The translations under genes were made by a program, and so were the position numbers. Positions 1 to 8,713 of a stretch of 64,000 bases of DNA are shown here, in pieces (position 1 is the stretch's first letter; each line of letters opens with the position of its first letter). Source of the DNA: Jeotgalicoccus sp. (GTDB lineage Bacteria; Bacillota; Bacilli; Staphylococcales; Salinicoccaceae); NCBI GenBank assembly GCA_003513765.1, contig DONT01000004.1:230532-294531 (forward strand). Direction: 5' to 3'. The notes below the pieces were generated by a model that made no database searches, was not told the DNA's origin, and saw nothing but the letters and a program-made list of their open reading frames with translations.

Positions 1-5
1 CGTGT

Positions 6-128
6 CGTTCAGGAATTCTATGACTGACTCTCATAGGTCTTCGCAGCGTTTAGGAATTCTATGAATAACTTTCATAGACATCCGCAGCGTTCAGGAATTC
101 TATGACTGACTCTCATAGACATCCGGCA
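6..128. repeat. Three tandem 41-bp hairpin repeats
   Basis: Three copies with an exact 41-bp period begin at 6, 47 and 88. Each carries GGAATTCTATGA and a short inverted repeat (for example 58-65 with 71-78, an 8-bp stem and 5-nt loop; 18-23 with 31-36 in the first copy). The array touches the window edge, so its full copy number is unknown. No coding potential is evident. There are no unique spacers between the copies, so this is not a CRISPR. Confidence 0.85.
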
Positions 129-166
129 CAATAAAATCCATCGATTCCAAGCAAAATCCAAACCAA

Positions 167-197
167 AAAGCCGGGACTAAATTACCAGCCCGGCTTT
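167..197 (-). terminator. Terminator of the ylbP-like gene
   Basis: A perfect 9-bp stem, AAAGCCGGG (167-175) with CCCGGCTTT (189-197), is followed on the minus strand by a T-rich tract. It lies just past the stop codon of the minus-strand acetyltransferase. Confidence 0.85.
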
Positions 198-213
198 ACA
201 CATCATATAAGTA

Positions 214-666
214 TTATTTTGGATACCACATTAGTGATTCGTCTGCCAGATCGCGGTCGATATCATATTCGTGGGCGTCGAAACCATGTTTTTCAAAAAA
301 GTTGCGGGAGTTCTGGAAGCGGCTGATGGCTTTAATTGGAATGTTAAATGATTTGGCGTACTCAATCAGTTCACTGCCGAATCCTCTGCCCTGATATTTT
401 TCCAGCACTTCAAGTTTCCATATAACTAAATAATCAGCTGTGTCAGTATCAATCGGATGTTCTGTGTCTTGCTGGCGGTACAGGCACATTCGTGCTGCCA
501 GGTCATCGCCCTGGTAAATACCGTAAAAAGGTGAATCGATATTTGCATCGATTACATTGGCTTCGAGTTCATCAATCATGTGAAGTTCCTGGGAACCGTA
601 CTCACGGAATTTTTTAAATTCTTCTGCTGTTTTGTAGTTAATCGCTAAATTTTTTACTTTTGACAT
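214..666 (-). CDS. ylbP: GNAT N-acetyltransferase, YlbP-like
   Basis: A 150-residue GNAT-fold acetyltransferase of the YlbP type, whose gene lies beside bshC in staphylococci; the acceptor substrate is unknown. The acetyl-CoA binding loop is visible as QGRGFG at residues 92-97, after the strand WKLEVLEKY. The ATG at 664-666 is chosen because AAGGAG stands just upstream and because the sequence from MSKVKN onward matches the staphylococcal protein as I recall it. The frame stays open another 57 codons upstream, but that part has no ribosome site and would run across bshC. The gene is transcribed divergently from bshC and has its own terminator. The family assignment is good; the function is unassigned. 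Confidence 0.92.
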   Translation of the reverse strand: MSKVKNLAINYKTAEEFKKFREYGSQELHMIDELEANVIDANIDSPFYGIYQGDDLAARMCLYRQQDTEHPIDTDTADYLVIWKLEVLEKYQGRGFGSELIEYAKSFNIPIKAISRFQNSRNFFEKHGFDAHEYDIDRDLADESLMWYPK

Positions 667-688
667 TTGGCAACGCTCCTTTTTATAC

Positions 689-717
689 AGTATATTCATA
701 ATTGCTAAGCCGTTCAA
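689..717 (-). promoter_or_regulatory. Promoter of ylbP-like gene
   Basis: Read on the minus strand: TTGAAC (712-717), a 17-bp spacer, then TATACT (689-694). It ends about 23 bp before the acetyltransferase start codon. Confidence 0.75.
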
Positions 718-746
718 TTGTTTTATAGCTAAATAACTTTTATACT
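718..746 (+). promoter_or_regulatory. Promoter of bshC
   Basis: TTGTTT (718-723), a 17-bp spacer and TATACT (741-746), upstream of the bshC ribosome site. Its -35 box directly abuts the -35 box of the divergent promoter at 689-717. Confidence 0.75.
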
Positions 747-777
747 TTGAATAACCATTAATTGAGGAGAAAGATTT

Positions 778-2349
778 ATGCATTTTGAGACTATTGATTT
801 TTCTAAAAACATACATAATAAAACTGACATTAAACAATTCTACGGCGGTTTATCGTACGATGAAAAAAGCATTAAAGAAGTGCTTCAGCGTCCGGTACAC
901 AATCATACTTCAGAGCTTGGCAGCATTATCGAAGCGGATATGTCACAGTACGGCATGTCACAAGCGCAGCAGCATAATATTGAACTGCTGAAAAAAGGGC
1001 ATAAGGTCGTTATTGCCGGCCAGCAGGCAGGGCTATTTATGAGCCCGTCGTATATTATTCATAAAATTATATCAATTTTAGTCGTGACTAAGGAATTGAA
1101 AGAAAATCAAGGCTACGATGCAGTACCGGTATTTTGGATTGCGGGTGAGGATCACGATTTTGAAGAAGTAAATCACACATATCTTTATGATACTTATCAC
1201 CGCAGACGGATTAAAGTAAGTTATAAACCGAATTTAACAGTGCCGATGAGTGTTGGTTTTTATAATTACGATAAAATAGCGATGACTGAAACGCTTGATA
1301 AAGTATTGGCTTATATCGGTGACTCTGATTATGCAGCAGAGTTAAAGAAGAAAGTATCTGAATCTATTGAACGATGTACGTCTTGGACGGACTTATTTCA
1401 CAGTCTGGTCCACGAGACATTTAAAGATGATGGTCTGGTAATTTTTAATTCACATCTTGAATCGGTACGTGAGCTTGAAGTGCCGCTGATGCAGGAGATG
1501 TTTAAGAAACATAAAGAAATCGACGATGCTTTTAAATCCGGACAAAATAAATTTTTAAAGTCGATTAATAAAGCACCGGTCATTCAAACAGAGACGAATG
1601 TTCACCTGTTTGCAAATGCGACGACGGCCCGTTCGCTGCTGACTGAAGCCAAAGATGGCTCCGGCTACATTCTTGGTGAAGAAAACCTGAGTCATGATGA
1701 AGTATTAAAGAAAATTGAAGAGTCGCCGGCGGAGTTTTCCAATAACGTCGTTACAAGACCGCTGATGCAGGAAATGCTGTTTAACACTGCGGTATTTTTA
1801 GGCGGCGGTGCCGAGGTATCGTATTGGGGAGAACTGCATAAAGTATTCAGTGCAATGAATGTCGCTATGCCGATCGTCATGAAGCGGATGGAATTTATGC
1901 ACATGGATGACAGAATCGACAAACTGCTTAAAAGATATGAGCTGAAGCTGGATAACAGTATCGCCGAACAGATAGAAGAGCAGAAAAAGACGCTTATTAA
2001 AACTCATACGAATGATGATGTTATAAATGAAATCGAACGCGTAAAAATGACTATTGAAGATGCATTCAAGCCGCTGTATGAACAGGCGGATCAATATTTT
2101 AAGAGCGGGATAATCGACGGCAATAAAAAACGCCATATGAATGAACTGGATTATTTGAAAAAACGATATTCAGTAGATGTAAAACGCAGTTTAAGACAGG
2201 AGCTCAACAATCTGGACGAATTAAGCGAAAAATTGATGCCAAATGGGGGGCTGCAGGAAAGACTCTACCACCCGTGGCAGTTTGCGGTTCGTAATTGGGA
2301 TTATTCACCACTCAGCTACACAGAAAAATTAACGGTCATAAAAAGTTAA
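778..2349 (+). CDS. bshC: Putative bacillithiol ligase BshC
   Basis: A 523-residue protein of the BshC (YllA) family, which adds cysteine to glucosamine-malate in the last step of bacillithiol synthesis. Length and N-terminal region fit the family. The segment AGQQAGLFMSPSYIIHKI and the following VFWIAGEDHDFEEVNH are characteristic of the nucleotidyltransferase-like core. The start is the ATG at 778 behind GAGGAG. As in Bacillus and Staphylococcus it lies immediately upstream of mraZ, but here a terminator separates the two, so it is probably a single-gene transcript. Bacillithiol is the main low-molecular-weight thiol of this group. Confidence 0.93.
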   Translation: MHFETIDFSKNIHNKTDIKQFYGGLSYDEKSIKEVLQRPVHNHTSELGSIIEADMSQYGMSQAQQHNIELLKKGHKVVIAGQQAGLFMSPSYIIHKIISILVVTKELKENQGYDAVPVFWIAGEDHDFEEVNHTYLYDTYHRRRIKVSYKPNLTVPMSVGFYNYDKIAMTETLDKVLAYIGDSDYAAELKKKVSESIERCTSWTDLFHSLVHETFKDDGLVIFNSHLESVRELEVPLMQEMFKKHKEIDDAFKSGQNKFLKSINKAPVIQTETNVHLFANATTARSLLTEAKDGSGYILGEENLSHDEVLKKIEESPAEFSNNVVTRPLMQEMLFNTAVFLGGGAEVSYWGELHKVFSAMNVAMPIVMKRMEFMHMDDRIDKLLKRYELKLDNSIAEQIEEQKKTLIKTHTNDDVINEIERVKMTIEDAFKPLYEQADQYFKSGIIDGNKKRHMNELDYLKKRYSVDVKRSLRQELNNLDELSEKLMPNGGLQERLYHPWQFAVRNWDYSPLSYTEKLTVIKS

Positions 2350-2367
2350 TAATTAGCGTATACCATG

Positions 2368-2398
2368 CGATTTCTTCATTTGAAGAAATCGTTTTTTT
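2368..2398 (+). terminator. Terminator of bshC
   Basis: CGATTTCTTC (2368-2377) pairs with GAAGAAATCG (2382-2391) around a 4-nt loop, followed by seven T. Confidence 0.9.
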
Positions 2399-2427
2399 AA
2401 TTTAATAAAATATTTGGCAATCTTTTT

Positions 2428-2459
2428 TATAATTTGTGGAGGAAAGTGGGGAGATGTGG
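2428..2459 (+). promoter_or_regulatory. mraZ promoter -10 and MraZ operator repeats
   Basis: A perfect TATAAT lies at 2428-2433; no strong -35 is visible at 17 bp. Directly downstream, GTGG occurs at 2436, 2446 and 2456, an exact 10-bp period. Direct repeats of this type in front of mraZ are the known binding site for the MraZ repressor, which autoregulates the dcw operon. The position over the start site fits repression. Confidence 0.8.
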
Positions 2460-2487
2460 TAAATTAAATAGATAGCGGGGTGAGAAT

Positions 2488-2919
2488 ATGTTCATGGGTG
2501 AGTACAAACATAATTTGGATACGAAAGGCCGCATAATTGTGCCGAGTAAATTCAGAGAATTACTCGATGAACAATTCGTTATTACACGCGGGCTCGACCG
2601 CTGTTTATTTGCTTATACAGCTGATGAATGGAGCCGTATTGAAGAAAAACTTAAAGCGCTTCCCTTGACGAGGAAAGATGCCCGTAAATTTACGAGATTA
2701 TTTTTCTCAGGCGCAACGAACGTGGAAATTGATAAACAGGGACGTATCAATATCCCGCAAAATCTGCGTGAATACGCAGGATTATTAAAAGATTGCACGG
2801 TTATCGGTGTGTCCAGCAGAATCGAAATTTGGGATTCGCAAGCTTGGGAAGATTTTTACACAGACTCAGAAGATAACTTTGAAGATATAGCAGAAGATTT
2901 AATCGATTTTGACCTTTAG
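2488..2919 (+). CDS. mraZ: Transcriptional regulator MraZ
   Basis: A 143-residue MraZ protein, first gene of the dcw cluster and an AbrB-like (SpoVT) DNA-binding repressor that forms a ring and binds GTGG repeats in its own promoter. The N-terminal half has MGEYKHNLDTKGRIIVPSKF and the second half the paralogous GATNVEIDKQGRINIPQNL, so both swapped-hairpin domains are present. The first ATG (2488) is used; a second lies two codons later. The stop is 11 bp before rsmH, so the two are co-transcribed. Confidence 0.97.
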   Translation: MFMGEYKHNLDTKGRIIVPSKFRELLDEQFVITRGLDRCLFAYTADEWSRIEEKLKALPLTRKDARKFTRLFFSGATNVEIDKQGRINIPQNLREYAGLLKDCTVIGVSSRIEIWDSQAWEDFYTDSEDNFEDIAEDLIDFDL

Positions 2920-2930
2920 GATGTGACAAA

Positions 2931-3860
2931 TTGTTCAACCACACTTCAGTTTTATTAAAAGAAACAGTCGATGGTTTAAATATTAAACCGGACGGCATAT
3001 ATGTCGATGCAACACTCGGCGGCGGCGGACATACATCATATTTATTGTCACAGCTTGATACAGGGCATGTCTATGCATTTGATCAGGACATGACAGCGAT
3101 AAATAACGCCCGTGAAAAATTTAAAGAAAACGATAACATAACTTTAATTCATACAAACTTTGAAAATATAACAACAGCACTTAACGAATTAGGTGTGACA
3201 AGTGTCGACGGTATACTTTACGACCTCGGCGTTTCAAGTCCGCAGCTCGACGTTACAGAACGCGGCTTCAGTCACTCAAAAACAGCACGGCTCGACATGA
3301 GAATGGATCAGACGCAATCGCTCGATGCTTACGAAATTGTTAATGATTATCCGTACGAAGCTTTAGTCGGTATCTTTTTCAGATACGGTGAAGAGAAGTT
3401 TTCGAAAAAAATTGCAAGAGAGATCGAACGTTTAAGACAAATCGAACCAATTGAAACAACGACCGAACTGGCGGAAATTATTAAATCACAAATTCCCCAG
3501 AAGTTCAGAAGAACCGGCGGGCATCCTGCGAAACGTATTTTCCAGGCACTCCGTATTGCTGTTAACGATGAGCTTGGTGTATTTGAGCGCTCATTGGAAC
3601 AGGCAATTGAACTGCTGAACAAAGACGGCCGTGTATCAGTAATCACATTCCACTCTTTAGAAGACAGAATTTGCAAGCAGATGTTCGTTGAATACGAAAA
3701 AGGGCCGGAGCTGCCAAAAAACATGCCGATTATTCCTGAGGGATATGAACCGGTACTAAAAAGGGTAAACCGAAAACCGATTATCGCCGAAGGCGATGAT
3801 CTCGAGTCTAACCCGCGCGCGCGCAGTGCGAAGCTTCGAATTGCTGAGAAACAAGTATAG
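2931..3860 (+). CDS. rsmH: 16S rRNA m4C1402 methyltransferase RsmH
   Basis: A 309-residue SAM-dependent enzyme that methylates N4 of C1402 in 16S rRNA. The SAM-binding motif DATLGGGGHT is near the N terminus. FSHSKTARLDMRMDQ, RRTGGHPAKRIFQALRIAVNDEL and VITFHSLEDR follow in family order. The start is a TTG (2931) placed behind AGGATGTG; no ATG fits. It sits between mraZ and ftsL, the standard dcw position. Confidence 0.97.
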   Translation: MFNHTSVLLKETVDGLNIKPDGIYVDATLGGGGHTSYLLSQLDTGHVYAFDQDMTAINNAREKFKENDNITLIHTNFENITTALNELGVTSVDGILYDLGVSSPQLDVTERGFSHSKTARLDMRMDQTQSLDAYEIVNDYPYEALVGIFFRYGEEKFSKKIAREIERLRQIEPIETTTELAEIIKSQIPQKFRRTGGHPAKRIFQALRIAVNDELGVFERSLEQAIELLNKDGRVSVITFHSLEDRICKQMFVEYEKGPELPKNMPIIPEGYEPVLKRVNRKPIIAEGDDLESNPRARSAKLRIAEKQV

Positions 3861-3871
3861 GAAGTGTTGAC

Positions 3872-4249
3872 ATGGTAGTAGAAAGATATACTGAAGTAAA
3901 GCCTGCAAAAAAAGTATACAGAGAACCTGACAGTCAGCAGAAAATCCTGAAAAAAGAAAAACTTGTCGGGATAAAACGGATGGAAATGGCTATTTACATA
4001 ACGCTGGCGGTTCTGATTGCGGCGGTTTCCATATATGTGCTATCTTTAAAAATGGAAGCATACAACTATCAAAGTGAGAAGTCATCTATAGAACAGACAA
4101 TTGCAGTAAAAAATGGTGAGATCAGTGAGCTGAATACTGAAGTCACATACCTTGCCTCCTACGATCGCATATATGAAAAAGCTCAGGAACTGGGCTTAGA
4201 TTTGAATAATAGCAATGTAAAGGTTGTAGAAAAGTATGGCGAAGATTAG
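3872..4249 (+). CDS. ftsL: Cell division protein FtsL
   Basis: A 125-residue bitopic divisome protein. It has a basic cytoplasmic N terminus, one membrane segment at about residues 37-57 (AIYITLAVLIAAVSIYVLSL), then an extracellular heptad-like coiled coil (about 60-100). FtsL pairs with DivIC and DivIB and helps activate septal peptidoglycan synthesis. Sequence conservation in FtsL is weak, so the call rests on topology and position. The end overlaps pbp1 by 14 bp. Confidence 0.92.
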   Translation: MVVERYTEVKPAKKVYREPDSQQKILKKEKLVGIKRMEMAIYITLAVLIAAVSIYVLSLKMEAYNYQSEKSSIEQTIAVKNGEISELNTEVTYLASYDRIYEKAQELGLDLNNSNVKVVEKYGED

Positions 4250-6383
4250 ACGGAAACTCAGTCTTAAAAATAGCAAGGTAACAATTGGCGCACTCCTGAT
4301 ATATTTCGGTATAGGAGTGCTTTTTCTTTTGATTATCGGACAATTCACGAAATTGATGATATTTCAGACGATAGATGATGAAGATTTAATCGCAAGAGGG
4401 CAGGATAAGTATGCCGTCAGCGCGATAAACGAACCAGAACGCGGAGAAATCGTCGACCGTGAAGGCAATATCCTGGCAGCTGATATGGAAGCGTACCGGA
4501 TTGCGATAATTACTGATGAAAATTATCCGAACCATGTAAGCAATCCAGAAGAAACGGCAGGGTTACTGGCTGAGGTTGTCGATATGGATAAAGCAGAAAT
4601 ACAAAAACAAATTGAAGAAAACATTGAAAAAGGTCAGTTTCAGATGGAACTTGGGCAGGCTGGACGTAATATTTCATACAATGATAAGAAATTTCTGGAA
4701 GAATCAGAAGCTACAGGGATAGTTTTTGAACCAGAAACGAGACGTTTTTATCCGAACGGGCAATTTGCTTCTCATTTAATCGGCTTTGCAGAATTAAATG
4801 ATGAAATTGGCACCCTCGATGGGCAGCTTGGTTTTGAGCGTATTTATAATGACCTGCTGCAAGGTGAACCGGGCAGTGTGGATTACTCACAGGACGTCTG
4901 GGGGTATATTGTGCCGAATTCCGATAATGTTAAACCGCCGGTCAACGGGCATGATATTAAACTGACTATTGATCCGAATATTCAGCTGTATCTGGAAGAT
5001 ACATTAACGGATATGGATAAACATTTTGAGCCGGAAGAATTAATTGCGGTTGTCGCTGATGCGGACACAGGTGAGATTCTGGCAAGCGGTCAGCGCCCGT
5101 CATTTAACCCTGAAACACGTGAAGGTTTCGGTAACAGCTGGCTGAACATGCTTTATGAATATTCATTTGAACCGGGTTCAACATTTAAAGTGTTCGGGCT
5201 GGCAGCAGCTATAGAAGAAGGTGTCTACGACCCTGATACTGTTTATACTTCAGGTTCGATGGACGTAATGGGTTCAACGATTTACGACTGGGAAACTGAA
5301 GGCTGGGGCGACATTACTTATAATGAAGGGATGCAGTATTCTTCAAACGTACTGATGATGATTTTGCAGGATAAAGTCGGTGCAGATAAAATGCTTCAAT
5401 ATTATAAAGACTTTGGTTTCGGTGAAACAACAGGTTCTGAATTCCCGACAGAAGTTACAGGACAGATGGCCTGGGATAATGAACTGCAGCAGAAGACAAC
5501 ATCTTTCGGCCAGACATCGACAGTAACGCCGATTCAGCTGATTCAGGGTATGACTGCGCTGTTGAATGAAGGAGAAATGAAGAAGCCTTATGTGGTTGAC
5601 GAAATTAGAGATGATTCCGGTGAAGTCGTATATGACGGTAAGGAAGAAACGGTCAGACAGGTTATTTCTCCGGAAGCAGCAGAGAAGACAGTGTCTGAAA
5701 TGAATACGCTGATTGACGGTTCACTGGATCATAACCCTCAGTACAAATCTGACGAGTATGAAGTTACGGGGAAATCCGGTACTGCTCAGATTTATGATCC
5801 GGAAACAGGCGGATATATGGATGGAGATTATCAGTTCTTCACTTCATTTTTAGGTTATGCACCAAAAGACGATCCTGAAGTGATTGTCTATTACGGTATT
5901 AAACTTGCCAGTGAGAACAAAAGTGAAACATGGGATAACGGTGTCGCACGCGGCTTTAATCCTCTGATGGAACGGACGCTGAAATATTTAGAAGTATCTG
6001 AAGCGGACGTATCAGGTGATCATAACGTCGTTGACATCGGAGACTACAGAGGGCAGGAATTAGACGCCTTAACTGACGAATTAAATGATACAATTGATGT
6101 AAAAATAGTCGGGAACGGTACAGAGATTACCGAGCATTTCCCGCAGGATGATACGCTGCTGCCATACGATTCGCTATTTGTAAAAACAGATGGTGAACCG
6201 ACGCTGCCGGACTTCAAAGGACTTTCGAAACGGGAAGCATTGATGCTGGCTGACTTTATAGGTATAAAGATTACAGTCGAAGGTGAAGGTTACGTAAACA
6301 GCCAGTCACAAAATGCGGGCACAGCAATCACAGAAGAAACTGCTGTGGAAATCACTTTATCGTCTAATGACCCGAACGATTAG
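4236..6383 (+). CDS. pbp1: Penicillin-binding protein 1 (division transpeptidase)
   Basis: A 715-residue class B penicillin-binding protein, a septal peptidoglycan transpeptidase equivalent to staphylococcal PBP1. It has an N-terminal membrane anchor (about residues 17-40), a dimerisation domain starting at PERGEIVDREGNILA, and a transpeptidase domain with S315-T-F-K318, S369-S-N371 and K513-S-G-T516. The C-terminal 115 residues form PASTA-type repeats (PDFKGLSKREALMLAD). All catalytic motifs are intact. The gene overlaps ftsL and is 8 bp from mraY, as in S. aureus. Confidence 0.96.
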   Translation: MAKIRRKLSLKNSKVTIGALLIYFGIGVLFLLIIGQFTKLMIFQTIDDEDLIARGQDKYAVSAINEPERGEIVDREGNILAADMEAYRIAIITDENYPNHVSNPEETAGLLAEVVDMDKAEIQKQIEENIEKGQFQMELGQAGRNISYNDKKFLEESEATGIVFEPETRRFYPNGQFASHLIGFAELNDEIGTLDGQLGFERIYNDLLQGEPGSVDYSQDVWGYIVPNSDNVKPPVNGHDIKLTIDPNIQLYLEDTLTDMDKHFEPEELIAVVADADTGEILASGQRPSFNPETREGFGNSWLNMLYEYSFEPGSTFKVFGLAAAIEEGVYDPDTVYTSGSMDVMGSTIYDWETEGWGDITYNEGMQYSSNVLMMILQDKVGADKMLQYYKDFGFGETTGSEFPTEVTGQMAWDNELQQKTTSFGQTSTVTPIQLIQGMTALLNEGEMKKPYVVDEIRDDSGEVVYDGKEETVRQVISPEAAEKTVSEMNTLIDGSLDHNPQYKSDEYEVTGKSGTAQIYDPETGGYMDGDYQFFTSFLGYAPKDDPEVIVYYGIKLASENKSETWDNGVARGFNPLMERTLKYLEVSEADVSGDHNVVDIGDYRGQELDALTDELNDTIDVKIVGNGTEITEHFPQDDTLLPYDSLFVKTDGEPTLPDFKGLSKREALMLADFIGIKITVEGEGYVNSQSQNAGTAITEETAVEITLSSNDPND

Positions 6384-6391
6384 GAGGAACT

Positions 6392-7354
6392 ATGAATTAT
6401 ATATTTTTCGCAGCTGCACTTGTGCTGACTGCCATACTGATACCGATTTTAATCCCTTTATTGAAACGCATGAAATTTGGTCAGACTATCCGGGAAGAAG
6501 GGCCCGAGAGTCATCTGATTAAAACAGGAACACCGACGATGGGAGGATTGTCATTTATATTAGTGACCATCGTCCTGTCCGTTATCGGATTGTTCTTCGT
6601 TGATGATATTTATAAACTGCTCGTGTTAATTATCGTGACAATCGGTTTTGCACTAATCGGTTTTATCGATGACTATATTATCGTCGTTAAAAAAGATAAT
6701 GCAGGACTGTCATCAAAACAAAAGTTTCTTGCACAAATAGCAGTTGCAGTCATTATTTTTATTATAATGACTAACTGGATTCCGGATATCGATGCCGGCA
6801 TTCAGATTCCCGGAACAGATTTATTTATCCCGCTCGGCATATTCTTTGTTGTCTGGATTGTGTTCTGGCTCGTTGGATTTTCTAACGCTGTAAACTTAAC
6901 AGATGGACTTGACGGACTGTCAACAGGAACTTCGATTATTGCATTCGGTTCATTCCTTGTTATCAGCCTTATAACAGGTGAGATGGAAATTGCACTGTTT
7001 CTGTTTATTTTAATTGGTTCACTGTTTGGATTTTTAATATTTAATAAATATCCGGCAAAACTGTTCATGGGCGACACAGGCTCACTCGCACTCGGCGGTA
7101 TTATAGCAACGGTGTCGATTCTTCTGAACAGCAGTCTGCTGCTCCTCTTAATTGGTCTGGTTTTCGTTATTGAGACGGCCAGTGTAATGATGCAGGTAGC
7201 ATCGTATAAGACAACCGGCAAGAGAATATTTAAAATGACGCCGATTCATCACCATTTTGAACTGTCAGGATGGAATGAATGGAAAATCGTTATTGTTTTC
7301 TGGACAGTCGGTCTGCTGGCGGGTGCGCTCGGTGTAATATTAGGAGTGATGTAA
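6392..7354 (+). CDS. mraY: Phospho-MurNAc-pentapeptide transferase MraY
   Basis: A 320-residue multi-spanning membrane enzyme that transfers phospho-MurNAc-pentapeptide from the UDP precursor to undecaprenyl phosphate, making lipid I. Visible signatures are TPTMGG (47-52), the aspartate pair D93-D94 in GFIDDY, NAVNLTDGLDGL (165-176), GDTGSL, and TPIHHHFE near residue 285. About ten hydrophobic segments are present. The length is normal. It lies between pbp1 and murD. Confidence 0.97.
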   Translation: MNYIFFAAALVLTAILIPILIPLLKRMKFGQTIREEGPESHLIKTGTPTMGGLSFILVTIVLSVIGLFFVDDIYKLLVLIIVTIGFALIGFIDDYIIVVKKDNAGLSSKQKFLAQIAVAVIIFIIMTNWIPDIDAGIQIPGTDLFIPLGIFFVVWIVFWLVGFSNAVNLTDGLDGLSTGTSIIAFGSFLVISLITGEMEIALFLFILIGSLFGFLIFNKYPAKLFMGDTGSLALGGIIATVSILLNSSLLLLLIGLVFVIETASVMMQVASYKTTGKRIFKMTPIHHHFELSGWNEWKIVIVFWTVGLLAGALGVILGVM

Positions 7355-7355
7355 G

Positions 7356-8693
7356 ATGAAACCATTCAGCGGATACGAGAATAAAAATGTCATCGTACTC
7401 GGTTATGGCAGAAGCGGAAAAAGTGCTGTAAATGCGCTTGTCAGTTTAGGAGCAAACGTTACACTGACGACGAATGAAGTATTCTCTGATGAAGAAACAG
7501 AACAGAAATATAATGCGTGGGGTGTCGAAATAGTCGATGGACACCATCCGGCTAATCTTTTAAATCGAGCAGATTTAATCGTCAAAAACCCGGGTATCCC
7601 ATACAGTATTCCGTTTTTAAAAGAAGCAGAAGAGAGAAAAATTCCAATTGTTACAGAAGTTGAGCTCGCGCATCATCTAAGTGAAGCGCCGATTTATGCG
7701 CTGACCGGCACAAACGGTAAAACCACGTGCACACACCTCTTAGGTGAGATGCTTGAAAATAACGGGAGCACTCCTATTTTATGCGGTAATATAGGCTATC
7801 CTGCAACAGACGCTGCAATGGAAGCAGCAGCTGATGATACATTGCTGATGGAACTGTCATCCTTTCAGCTGATGGGTATTAAAGAATTCAGACCGAATAT
7901 TGCGCTCATTACGAATATCTATGAAGCGCATTTGGATTATCACGGCTCGGTTGAAGAATACATTCACGCCAAGCTTGAAATATTTAAAAATATGACAGCA
8001 GATGATTTGCTGATTTTCAATAAAAAACAGGCGTCTATGCTGAAAGGGCTTGATATTAAGTGCCGCATCCAGTATTTTGACGCTGACAGTGAAGCTGATG
8101 CATATACAGCTGACGGTAATTTAATTGTGCATGGTGAAGTCATCATGCCGGTTAAAGATGTTGTATTAAAAGGCGAGCATAACATCGAAAATATTCTCGC
8201 AACACTGCTTGCTGCCTCAGCGCACGGTGTAAGCCTTGATGCAATGAAACAGACACTGACTACTTTCAGCGGTATATCACACAGACTTGAGCGCCTCGGT
8301 GCAATCGATGAAGTAATCTATTACAACGATTCCAAAGCGACAAATAATCTCGCAACATCATTTGCACTTAAGAGTTTTGATACACCGGTTATCTGGCTTG
8401 CAGGCGGACTGGACCGCGGGCAGTCGCTCGACGAGTTAATGCAGTATGCAGGACACGTGAAGCGGCTTGTCTCATTCGGGGAAACAGCCCCTAAATTTAA
8501 AGAACTTGCAGAGAAGCTGAATATTCCTTACAACGTGACCGATAACCCGTATACAGGAATAGAACTGGCACACCGCCATGCAGTCCGGGGAGATACAGTA
8601 TTATTTTCCCCGGCATGTGCAAGCTGGGATCAGTATAAGGATTATGAGCGCCGCGGTGACCACTTCAAGGAAGGTTTCGCAAAACTCAGCTAA
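7356..8693 (+). CDS. murD: UDP-MurNAc-L-alanine:D-glutamate ligase MurD
   Basis: A 445-residue cytoplasmic Mur ligase that adds D-glutamate to UDP-MurNAc-L-Ala using ATP. It has a Rossmann-like N-terminal domain (VIVLGYGRSGKSA), a central ATPase domain with GTNGKTT at 118-124, and a C-terminal domain with YYNDSKATN and LFSPACASWDQY. The ATG follows the mraY stop after 1 bp. Confidence 0.97.
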   Translation: MKPFSGYENKNVIVLGYGRSGKSAVNALVSLGANVTLTTNEVFSDEETEQKYNAWGVEIVDGHHPANLLNRADLIVKNPGIPYSIPFLKEAEERKIPIVTEVELAHHLSEAPIYALTGTNGKTTCTHLLGEMLENNGSTPILCGNIGYPATDAAMEAAADDTLLMELSSFQLMGIKEFRPNIALITNIYEAHLDYHGSVEEYIHAKLEIFKNMTADDLLIFNKKQASMLKGLDIKCRIQYFDADSEADAYTADGNLIVHGEVIMPVKDVVLKGEHNIENILATLLAASAHGVSLDAMKQTLTTFSGISHRLERLGAIDEVIYYNDSKATNNLATSFALKSFDTPVIWLAGGLDRGQSLDELMQYAGHVKRLVSFGETAPKFKELAEKLNIPYNVTDNPYTGIELAHRHAVRGDTVLFSPACASWDQYKDYERRGDHFKEGFAKLS

Positions 8694-8713
8694 AAATTAA
8701 GGAGGTATAGCCG

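Noticed and set aside
6..128. Possible CRISPR array
   Set aside because: The units are directly contiguous with no unique spacers, and no cas genes are seen.
667..837. Longer acetyltransferase starting at 837
   Set aside because: The upstream part overlaps bshC, crosses both promoters and lacks a ribosome site; the shorter form matches the family start.
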